DNA from: GCA-020348365 sp964347995
Lineage (GTDB): Archaea; Thermoproteota; Bathyarchaeia; Bathyarchaeales; Bathyarchaeaceae
Assembly (NCBI GenBank): GCA_964347995.1
Contig: CAYGBA010000006.1
Location: forward strand, 1-39,181
DNA: 39,181 nucleotides
Direction of reading: 5' to 3'
Made by a program: the position numbers and the translations under genes. The number at the start of each line of letters is the position of its first letter. Within the stretch, counting starts at the first letter, position 1. The notes below the pieces were generated by a model. It worked only from the letters and a program-made list of their open reading frames with translations. It did not search any database and was not told where the DNA came from. Of the stretch, positions 22,530-29,685 are shown one piece after another.

Positions 22530-24752
22530 TCACAAGATTCCTCCGAACTCTACTAATAAGATTACCATCAATACGATGCCTATTGAAATAGCCAACATGT
22601 TATAAGACAACACTCCTGTGTGGGTCTTCCTAATCTTATCAGAGAAGTAAGCTACGGCTTTTGCGAATTTATAGTTAAGTGCTTCGAAGCCGCCGAGTTC
22701 TAGGTGAGGATATGCCCATCGCGAAAGCGAGACTACTCGCCTAGATATCATTTCATAGAATTTGCTGAAGCCTCTAATCTCGGGTTTGGTGATCCCTTCC
22801 GTCTCCACGTATTTATAAGCGCTTCTTGCGAGAGATAGAAAACGCGTAGCTATGAGCCCGTCAAGAACATTGAGGCTATGCTCCAAACTTCTGCATATTT
22901 TCTGCGAAAGACCCCGTGTTGAATGGGCAATAAGTCCATTGAGCGCATCAATGCCATATTCTATGCTGTTGTTTATTTTCTGTGAAAGAAGCCGGGCAGA
23001 AGAGGCAACTTCATAGTAGAATGCGTTGATGTAGAAACGGTTTCGCAGAATCCTATTGGCTGTCTTCAGGAAGCTGAATTTTTCCGTTAACTCCGCAGCA
23101 TCGACCTTGCGTGCTATGTAAATTCTGTAGGCTGGATAGCCTCCAAATGCCACCGCTACACATGTCAAGACCGTGCTAATGGAAGGAACAAGGTATACGA
23201 GAACTTCGTTGAGATTGTTGAATCTCAATTGCGCTAAGAACGGCATCGGTAGAAGAAACTTGTTAAAGGGCCAAATGAGAAGAAGTGCCAGAAAGTCCAA
23301 GAATGCTGTTATTGCAAGAGTCGTGGTAAGGGAACTGCGCATTAAAGATGGTGGTTTCTTGACAACCTTTCTCTCTGATCCATAATCCTCCTTCCTGAAG
23401 ACAAGCCCCATCATTCTAAGACAGTAAAAGGCGGTTATTCCAGCTCCAATTATTAACAGAACGAAAATCAAGTATCCGGAGATCATAAGCGTGAACTGCC
23501 CTTTTGCGCCAGCCTCTCCCGCAAAATCCAGGGCCGCTGTTTGAATCCAGTTTGTGCACCAAAAACCGCTTAGCAGTGGTATGCCTCCTAGAGCAAGAGC
23601 ACCGACTTCTATGCTTCTATGCGCGATTCTGCTCTTGAATCCGCCCATTCGGTGCAAATTGTCTGAACCAACTGCATATGAGATGTATGCTGCAGAGAGG
23701 AATAGTAGCGCTGAGACGAAGGCGTCAACCGTAAGAAGGAAGGTGCCGGCTAAGTATCCCCAGCTTACGTCGGTCATTAATCCCGCCAAGCCAAAGGCTG
23801 CCATCATGTATCCGATCGCGCTTGAGATACCGTATGAGAGAACTTTGAATATGTTTTCTTGGGTCATCGCTATCAGGGCACTGACCACTGCGGTAAGCGC
23901 ACCTACAAAGGCCACGACTAAGAAGAAGTTGACAATGCCCGTGTATGCAATGCCTGCACGGAAGACCGGAAGAATTCTAGCCATAATAAAGGGTCCAGCC
24001 AAACATTCAGTTAGGGCGTTGAATGAGGAAGGTGATGCAGCTAGCGCATCTGGCAACCACTCTTGTAGAGGGAATTGAGCTGCCTTTCCTATGGCTCCAC
24101 CGAAGAACATCAGGACTGTGATGAAGAGCAAGCCGGCCTTTGATAATTCTCCGAGCCAGTTGCTACTTTCTGCAAGTTCTGAGATGTTGAGGGTGCCAGA
24201 ATGGATGTATATTAACAGAATAGAGGCCAGAAAGAGAGCGTCTGCGACACGGAGAACCATGAAAGTCTTCAAGCCCATGTGTGCTCTTTCGGGATCTCTG
24301 TGCCAAAAAGCCGCGAGGCCTGTGCAACAGAGTCCAACTAGTTCCCAGCCTATGAACATGAAGAGGAGGTTGTCTGCAATCACTATGATTACGTATCCGC
24401 CGATGAAGAGCTGTATGAGAAACCAGAACCTAGCCAAGCTTGGCTCTTCTTGCATGTAGGCGACGGAGAAAATGGTGACCAGAAATCCTATGCAAGTGAT
24501 CACGCACGCCATGAGCACGCTTAAAGGGTCGACCAAAACCCCCAACTCGGGGTAAAGCCATGGAATTCTTAAGTCAACGATGTGACCCGCAAGAATATCC
24601 GGGATCATCGAGAAGGAGAAGAAGGCACTTATCCCGATGGAAAGAACGGCCAAACAACTGCTCAATTTTCGACGGATTGCACCAGCCAGCGGCGTGATCA
24701 CGGCCCCGATAATAGGGATGATCCAGCAAAGCCATGCCGCCCACGGAAGCAA
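22530..24752 (-). CDS. nuoL: Complex I/Fpo-like antiporter subunit L, first paralogue (740 aa)
   Basis: An L-type antiporter subunit with about 16 membrane helices and the long C-terminal lateral arm. Landmarks: GWELVGLCC (helix-5 Glu), GGAIGKAAQFPLQEWLPDALA (helix-7 Lys), then SFNALTECLAG where most L proteins read S-A-L-I-H-A-A-T-M-V, so the conserved His is lost and the loop is about three residues shorter. The lateral arm (about 560-700) contains a 26-residue tandem repeat at 589-640 that its paralogue has only once. The terminal helix is LAISIGIVLMVILLV. TTG 24752 is the start, with GGAGG eight bases before it. The second L gene is immediately upstream on the same strand. Confidence 0.88.
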   Translation of the reverse strand: MLPWAAWLCWIIPIIGAVITPLAGAIRRKLSSCLAVLSIGISAFFSFSMIPDILAGHIVDLRIPWLYPELGVLVDPLSVLMACVITCIGFLVTIFSVAYMQEEPSLARFWFLIQLFIGGYVIIVIADNLLFMFIGWELVGLCCTGLAAFWHRDPERAHMGLKTFMVLRVADALFLASILLIYIHSGTLNISELAESSNWLGELSKAGLLFITVLMFFGGAIGKAAQFPLQEWLPDALAASPSSFNALTECLAGPFIMARILPVFRAGIAYTGIVNFFLVVAFVGALTAVVSALIAMTQENIFKVLSYGISSAIGYMMAAFGLAGLMTDVSWGYLAGTFLLTVDAFVSALLFLSAAYISYAVGSDNLHRMGGFKSRIAHRSIEVGALALGGIPLLSGFWCTNWIQTAALDFAGEAGAKGQFTLMISGYLIFVLLIIGAGITAFYCLRMMGLVFRKEDYGSERKVVKKPPSLMRSSLTTTLAITAFLDFLALLLIWPFNKFLLPMPFLAQLRFNNLNEVLVYLVPSISTVLTCVAVAFGGYPAYRIYIARKVDAAELTEKFSFLKTANRILRNRFYINAFYYEVASSARLLSQKINNSIEYGIDALNGLIAHSTRGLSQKICRSLEHSLNVLDGLIATRFLSLARSAYKYVETEGITKPEIRGFSKFYEMISRRVVSLSRWAYPHLELGGFEALNYKFAKAVAYFSDKIRKTHTGVLSYNMLAISIGIVLMVILLVEFGGIL
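22833..22988 (-). repeat. Tandem 78-bp (26-codon) duplication inside the L paralogue
   Basis: Two adjacent 26-residue units, LSQKINNSIEYGIDALNGLI + AHSTRG and LSQKICRSLEHSLNVLDGLI + ATRFLS, share about half their residues. At DNA level both contain TATTTTCTG(C/T)GAAAGA. The copies align without gaps over the unit. They lie in the amphipathic lateral helix of subunit L. Confidence 0.7.
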
Positions 24753-24795
24753 AAGCTCTTCCTCCAGAAATATTATCTGCTTACTTCGAAAGAAA

Positions 24796-24804
24796 CACTT
24801 AAGT
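24796..24804 (-). promoter_or_regulatory. TATA-like element for the first L paralogue
   Basis: The minus strand reads AAAAACTTAAGTG. Initiation about 27 bases downstream gives a leader of about 20 bases that contains GGAGGAAG before TTG 24752. This suggests that the L gene can be transcribed apart from its paralogue 240 bases upstream. Confidence 0.35.
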
Positions 24805-24992
24805 TTTTACTAGAAACTGAAATCTTCAAAGGCAGGTCAATAGCGGTCAACCTAAATGATACTATTCGACTGCCTTATTGCGTACTTCATATTCGATTAC
24901 TTCCAAAAACCCAACGTCATCCTCAATCATAAGTTGAGCGCGCGATAGAGAAGAGGCTACACATTATACGTATAGGGATAATGATTGACTCT

Positions 24993-27062
24993 CTATGAAA
25001 TAGTTTCTGCAAAGAAAAACAGCAGAATTATCAGCAACACAATACCCATGAAAACCGCCAGCATGTTATTAGATAATATGCCAGTGTGGGTCTTTCGGAA
25101 TCGTCGACAAAATGATGTGGTATGGCTAGCTAAGAAATGGCTTAAAGCATCGATGCCCCTAAGCTCTGGATAATTGTACATGGTCTCAGACAACCTTCTG
25201 AAGAAACCTGCAACTGAGCGGTTGAATACTTCGATGCCACGCTCTAGGTGTTTATGTAGGACTTCGGAAAGGGCTTTTGTCCCACCGGCGAAGATTTTAT
25301 GATAAAACGTGTCGATGTGGCACCGATTCCAGAGAAAATCATAAGTCTTCCTCAAGAAATCGTGCTCTTTGGTTAACTTAACTGGATCGGCTCGGCGGGT
25401 TATGTATAGTTGATATGCGGGATAGCCACCAACTACTAACGCTGCGCAAGTTATTCCAAAAGTTGGTGAGAGAAACGCCCGTTTCAGAATGTCGATGACT
25501 TCTGTGTAAACTAGGCTTTGGTACAGTGGAGGCGGCGAGAAGAACTCGTGAAAACTTGTGATGATATATGGCGCAAGAACGCCCATAACGATGGTGGCTA
25601 GCGCTAGAAGTCCCATTGGAACCCACATTGCAGGCGAAACTTTGTTAATGTGTTCTTCCTCGTCTTTGAGCTTGTTTATGCGCTTGCTTTTCGGATCAAA
25701 GACTATGCCAATCATGCGAAAGATGTAAAAGGCGGTGACTGCAGCGGTGGTCATCAGGAAAAAGAGCAGCCCGTAAGCAGAAAACATTAGCGCGGACTGC
25801 CCTAGCCTCCCAGCCTCTTGTGCAAGCTCCCAGGTTGCATTATAAATAGCTTCTTCACTCCAGAATCCGCTCAAGGGAGGTATGCCAATGGTTGCAAGAC
25901 CTCCAATAAGCATACATACAAATGTAATGGGCATGCGAACCCTGAGTCCACCCATGTTGGACATGTCTTGAGACCGAACTCTATACAAAATTGCTGCTGC
26001 GCATAGGAAGAGGAGCGCCGATATGATGGCATCCGTCATCTTGTGGAAAATACTTGCTAGATATCCAGCCGCTGGATCAGTGGCTAGTCCACTCACCCCT
26101 AAAGCAACGGTCATGTAGGCGTATTGACTGATGATGGAGTACGCCAAAAGCCTCACTATGCTTTTTTGGACCATAGCCATGCTCGCCCCAAATAGCGCAG
26201 TAAACGCGCCGACCCAAGCGACTACTAAAAAGAAGATGACTAGCTCTGTAGACCCTTCTGCGGCATGCAACAGCGGAAAAATCCTAGCTATCAAATAGAC
26301 TCCGGCTAGCACCTCTGTGATGGCGTTAAAGGACGCAGGCGTGGCAGCCATCGCATCCGGCAGCCATACGTGTAAAGGAAACTGAGCTGACTTTCCCACA
26401 GCTCCGCCAAAATATAAAAGGGCCGTAATGAGCAACAAGCCAGATCCCGACAACTTCACTATATCAATATCTAGAAAATTGAAGGTCCCAGAACAGAAGT
26501 ACATAATCAAGATTGACATTAAGAGAGCGAGGTCGCCGATACGGAGCACCAAGAATGTCTTCAAGCCGTAACGAGCGTTTTCCGTATTCCTATACCAAAA
26601 ATTAACCAACGCACAACAGCATACCCCGACAACTTCCCAACCTATGTACAGTTGAAGAAGATTATCCGCCATAACCACCATAACCAATCCACCGATGAAG
26701 AGCTGGGTGAAAAACCAGTATCTGGTTAAGCCACGTTCTCCACGCATATATTCTAATGAAAAGATAAGGACTAAGAGCCCCACGCTACTGACTACGCTGG
26801 CCATGAGCACGCTTAAAGGGTCCATGAGAACTCCCAGATTTATGCCGAGAGAAGGGATCCATGGAATCTGCCAGTGCACCATGTTTCCTGCATGAACATC
26901 TGGAATCATAGATAATGAAAAGATGACGCTAGCCCCAACGAATGCAACCGGGGCATAGTCTCTGAGCTTAGGATGGGCTAAGGCAAAGAGTGGCGCGAGT
27001 ACAGTCCCGATTATGGGAATGAGCCAACAGAGCCATGGAGCGTAGGGAATCAACAAACTCAC
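24993..27062 (-). CDS. nuoL: Complex I/Fpo-like antiporter subunit L, second paralogue (689 aa)
   Basis: A second L-type subunit, clearly a paralogue of the 740-aa one: similar opening, GWEVVGVCC in helix 5, GGAVGKSAQFPLHVWLPDAMA in helix 7 and the same altered SFNAITEVLAG in place of the usual His-containing helix-8 segment. Further landmarks are KSIVRLLAYSIISQYAYM and PPLSGFWSEEAIYN. The C-terminal lateral helix carries one copy of the 26-residue unit (ALSEVLHKHLERGIEVFN...) and ends R-K-T-H-T-G-I-L-S-N-N-M-L before the last membrane helix, near-identical to its paralogue. GTG 27062 is the start; an AT-rich promoter lies upstream. Having two L proteins gives four antiporter-like subunits (L, L, M, N) instead of three. 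Confidence 0.88.
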   Translation of the reverse strand: MSLLIPYAPWLCWLIPIIGTVLAPLFALAHPKLRDYAPVAFVGASVIFSLSMIPDVHAGNMVHWQIPWIPSLGINLGVLMDPLSVLMASVVSSVGLLVLIFSLEYMRGERGLTRYWFFTQLFIGGLVMVVMADNLLQLYIGWEVVGVCCCALVNFWYRNTENARYGLKTFLVLRIGDLALLMSILIMYFCSGTFNFLDIDIVKLSGSGLLLITALLYFGGAVGKSAQFPLHVWLPDAMAATPASFNAITEVLAGVYLIARIFPLLHAAEGSTELVIFFLVVAWVGAFTALFGASMAMVQKSIVRLLAYSIISQYAYMTVALGVSGLATDPAAGYLASIFHKMTDAIISALLFLCAAAILYRVRSQDMSNMGGLRVRMPITFVCMLIGGLATIGIPPLSGFWSEEAIYNATWELAQEAGRLGQSALMFSAYGLLFFLMTTAAVTAFYIFRMIGIVFDPKSKRINKLKDEEEHINKVSPAMWVPMGLLALATIVMGVLAPYIITSFHEFFSPPPLYQSLVYTEVIDILKRAFLSPTFGITCAALVVGGYPAYQLYITRRADPVKLTKEHDFLRKTYDFLWNRCHIDTFYHKIFAGGTKALSEVLHKHLERGIEVFNRSVAGFFRRLSETMYNYPELRGIDALSHFLASHTTSFCRRFRKTHTGILSNNMLAVFMGIVLLIILLFFFAETIS

Positions 27063-27105
27063 CTTGCAAAGGTCTCTGGAAAACCCGTAGTTTAATAATT
27101 TAGTT

Positions 27106-27113
27106 TATTTAAA
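27106..27113 (-). promoter_or_regulatory. TATA box of the L-L-M unit
   Basis: Minus strand TTTAAATA within a 40-base AT-rich block (27091-27130) with several AATTTA-like words. Initiation near 27083 leaves about 20 bases before GTG 27062. Confidence 0.45.
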
Positions 27114-27206
27114 TAATTTAAACATTTATCTCCACAGAAACTCAGCTTAGCACAATATGCGTTCACGTAGAAGTAGCGAGATTCTGTTTCCCTGCTAGGC
27201 ACCCGT

Positions 27207-27521
27207 TTATTCCTTTGCTAATAGTATCAATCCGCAAAAGATGTTTATTGCTCCCACGAAGCCTAGGGCGCCAATGAAATAGGGGTTAGAAAATAAGAAA
27301 TGCACGGAGGTTATGATGCCGTACACGGAGAAAATAGAAAGCAAAGCGCCAACGATCAACATCAAGCCAGACAAGTACTTGCCTACTTTCATGGATGCCT
27401 TAGAAACATCTAATGCCTCAACCCCAGTGGTGTCCTTGAGAAGAGGTTCTTCCTTGCCTCCAAGGGACGGGGGAGGAACCACAATTTCCTTTCTTTTCCT
27501 CTTTTTCGGCATCTCACCCAC
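27207..27521 (-). CDS. Small two-helix membrane protein next to the APC transporter
   Basis: 104 residues: a basic N-terminus (PKKRKRK), a Pro/Gly linker of about 35 residues, then two membrane helices, KYLSGLMLIVGALLSIFSVYG and YFIGALGFVGAINIFCGLIL. The second helix ends G-A-I-N-I-F-C-G-L-I-L-L, a pattern shared with the two small proteins on the other side of the APC gene. Start is GTG 27521 or ATG 27512; neither has a strong SD. The gene is 23 bases behind the APC stop, so it is likely the last gene of that unit. I do not recognise a named family; an accessory subunit is an inference from position and pattern. Confidence 0.68.
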   Translation of the reverse strand: MGEMPKKRKRKEIVVPPPSLGGKEEPLLKDTTGVEALDVSKASMKVGKYLSGLMLIVGALLSIFSVYGIITSVHFLFSNPYFIGALGFVGAINIFCGLILLAKE

Positions 27522-27544
27522 GAATAAGCATCTGAGTGGAATAG

Positions 27545-29044
27545 TTAAAAGATCTTGGGTCTTCGTGCAGTTACGTTAAGGAGCCCTGCGAGAATGGAGA
27601 CTACGCTGAAGAATATTAAAACGTAACGAGAAACAGGAGACAAGATGATTGGCACGGAACCCGTTTCTATGAGATACGTCAGTAGCGCCGTTAAAGTCCC
27701 TATGACCAAGCTTATTCCTCCTAGGGCCACCTGCACCCGATAACGTCCCACCATCCTGAGATAGTACGTCAACAGAACCATTGCCATCAACCCTAGGCCC
27801 GAAATAAGCGCGCTTATCGCATTAGCATCCCCGAAGAATATTGGAGAGACAAGCAGTACAACAGACATTACGACTCCAGCAATAGGAGTGAAGGGATACA
27901 AAGGAGCTTTAAAGGTTCTCTTCAAGTATGGCCTCTTCTTTCTGAGCCTCAGAAGAGATAGGTTAACCAAAGCAAATACAAGAATGGACCCGAAGCTAGC
28001 CGCGTACCCAAGGAACTCCACATATCCAACGGCGCTCAGGAATATTATAAAGAGCGACCCAGCAATAGTGGCGACATAATGGGTTCCGTAGCGCTGATGA
28101 ACCGATAGCAGAATCTTGGGAAGGTACCCGTCTCTGCTCATCCCGCGAGCAATGCTTGATTGAACAGCTATAGAGGTCCCTAAAGCTGAAAGACTTGCAA
28201 CCATCCCAGCAATTGCAAATAGGATACCTCCAGCTCCAGGCAGTATATTTTCGGCTGCAAGGTTGAGCAAGGGCTCATCGAAGTCTCCGAGGGGAACAAC
28301 TCCAACGGCCACGTAGGCAACGCTGAAATAGAGAGGCATGATCAGCAATGCCGACAGAATCATCGCTCTAGGAATGTTCTTCTCTGCGTTCTTAATCTGG
28401 GCAGCACCCGCCACTAGAGCTCTCATTCCGAAAAACATCGGAAACATGTATGCCGTCGCAGCGAAAACTCCTGACAAACCTTCGGGCAGAGGTCTGGGAA
28501 CCACATCGGGTGGAGTCAGTCCGTGCCACAGTCCGCTGGCAAGAAATATGGCGAACAAAGCTAAGAATGTGATTACTATCATTGGTCCGACCTTTCTTGA
28601 TCCCTTAACGTCTAGTGCCGTTAGAATGGCAATCACGGCAATGGCAATCAATGGTGCTTGGGCTGAGATGAAGCTTTGAACTATTGGGGAAACCCTCAAG
28701 AAGAGATACGAGAGTTGTCGAGTGAATACCAAGGCGGCTAATGATGCGCCGAACACGCTTGCGAGCCATCTCAGACAGCCAGATACGAACGCGACTAGAC
28801 CGCCATAGGCAGCCTTCGTGTAGGTGTATTCGCCGCCAACCTTGGGGATGGCCGCGCTGAGTTCGCAGTAACTGAACATGATCAGCAGGTTTATCAGCCC
28901 CCCCAACAAGAGTGCCAAGACCATACTCGACCCAGCCAAGCCGAAGTAAGCGTAATCCATCAACACGAAAATCTCAAATCCTATTGATCCGCTCAATCCC
29001 ATCATCAGCGCGTCGGAAAATCCAAGCTCCCTTTTCATCTTCAA
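27545..29044 (-). CDS. APC superfamily amino acid/organic ion permease
   Basis: About 500 residues with 12 membrane helices, the APC amino-acid permease fold. The N-terminal block is typical: ELGFSDALMMGLSGSIGFEIF with the unwound G-S-I-G-type helix-1 segment, then a helix-2 G-G-L-I-N-L-L and the Y-C-E-L-S-A-A-I-P-K-V-G-G-E-Y loop, the family signature. Also MFFGMRALVAGAAQIKNAEKNIPRAMI and SRDGYLPKIL, both APC landmarks. Substrate unknown. TTG 29044 is the preferred start (GGAGGG eight bases upstream); ATG 29038 would be 14 bases from that SD, and the longer frame to 29107 overlaps the preceding gene. Small membrane-protein genes flank it on both sides, and acs and satP lie upstream. Confidence 0.88.
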   Translation of the reverse strand: MKMKRELGFSDALMMGLSGSIGFEIFVLMDYAYFGLAGSSMVLALLLGGLINLLIMFSYCELSAAIPKVGGEYTYTKAAYGGLVAFVSGCLRWLASVFGASLAALVFTRQLSYLFLRVSPIVQSFISAQAPLIAIAVIAILTALDVKGSRKVGPMIVITFLALFAIFLASGLWHGLTPPDVVPRPLPEGLSGVFAATAYMFPMFFGMRALVAGAAQIKNAEKNIPRAMILSALLIMPLYFSVAYVAVGVVPLGDFDEPLLNLAAENILPGAGGILFAIAGMVASLSALGTSIAVQSSIARGMSRDGYLPKILLSVHQRYGTHYVATIAGSLFIIFLSAVGYVEFLGYAASFGSILVFALVNLSLLRLRKKRPYLKRTFKAPLYPFTPIAGVVMSVVLLVSPIFFGDANAISALISGLGLMAMVLLTYYLRMVGRYRVQVALGGISLVIGTLTALLTYLIETGSVPIILSPVSRYVLIFFSVVSILAGLLNVTARRPKIF

Positions 29045-29060
29045 CGATGCAACCCTCCGT

Positions 29061-29309
29061 CTATGGTGATTCTTCGTTTTCGCTGATAAGAAATAGTCCA
29101 CTTGCAATTGAAAAAAAGCCGAATACTATGAGAACCCACATGTATAGGGGGATGGGAAAACCGGTGTTTATGTGTAGCCATGCCCGGATACCGAAGGGGT
29201 CGCTGTGCAGGATGTAAGCCGTAATAAACGCCAACATGCCCATCGTAGTCTGCGCTACGCCAACAGCTGCGGCAAATGCTTTCCTGACCTCTTTAATGGT
29301 AATCCTCAT
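29061..29309 (-). CDS. Small two-helix membrane protein (85-aa frame)
   Basis: About 82 residues with two membrane helices, FAAAVGVAQTTMGMLAFITAYIL and LYMWVLIVFGFFSIASGLFLI, separated by about 20 residues. The second ends G-F-F-S-I-A-S-G-L-F-L, like its neighbours. ATG 29309 is chosen because AGGTGATC, a full anti-SD match, sits three bases ahead; a GTG three codons upstream overlaps the stop of the preceding gene. The stop is just before the SD of the APC gene, so the two are translationally linked. No named family recognised. Confidence 0.7.
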   Translation of the reverse strand: MRITIKEVRKAFAAAVGVAQTTMGMLAFITAYILHSDPFGIRAWLHINTGFPIPLYMWVLIVFGFFSIASGLFLISENEESP

Positions 29310-29314
29310 ATAGA

Positions 29315-29548
29315 TCACCTATGCCGGAGTATGATGCCGGATACTACATCAAAGACTCCGATTACCAGTAAGACTCCAAGAAATAACACTCGATGATCTG
29401 TGAGTATTCTTTCAAGTGCGCTGACGTCAAGAGCACGGGTAAGAACTAATGCGAACATACCTACCATCGTAACCCCAACGAAAATCAGGAAACCCCCAAT
29501 GAGCAGAGCTACCTTGCTTAGCCTCAGTGAACCTATAGCTAGCACCAT
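29315..29548 (-). CDS. Small two-helix membrane protein (77 aa), head of the APC unit
   Basis: 77 residues, almost all membrane: VALLIGGFLIFVGVTMVGMF and LFLGVLLVIGVFDVVSGIIL with a charged loop (RALDVSALERILTDHR) between. The second helix ends G-V-F-D-V-V-S-G-I-I-L, matching the pattern in the two other small proteins of this cluster. Its stop codon is embedded in the SD of the next gene. A strong TATA box about 40 bases upstream makes it the first gene of a four-gene unit with the APC transporter. No named family recognised. Confidence 0.7.
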   Translation of the reverse strand: MVLAIGSLRLSKVALLIGGFLIFVGVTMVGMFALVLTRALDVSALERILTDHRVLFLGVLLVIGVFDVVSGIILRHR

Positions 29549-29583
29549 CCACTATTCGGATGTGAATCTATTTGCTCAGCAAT

Positions 29584-29591
29584 GATATAAA
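29584..29591 (-). promoter_or_regulatory. TATA box of the APC/small-protein unit
   Basis: Minus strand TTTATATC, a near-ideal archaeal TATA box. Initiation near 29561 leaves a leader of about 13 bases before ATG 29548, so this unit starts independently of acs. Confidence 0.6.
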
Positions 29592-29685
29592 CTCACGCAT
29601 GTCTCTGGCCAGATGAATGGAGAGTAGTCGAGCACTAAGAGGCACTACGTGTTCTCTGTTGGGAAGGTCTCGGTACGGAGTTCTA

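Noticed and set aside
23554..24078. 174-aa plus-strand frame opposite the first L paralogue
   Set aside because: Antisense shadow of hydrophobic membrane-protein codons; no motif or start signal.
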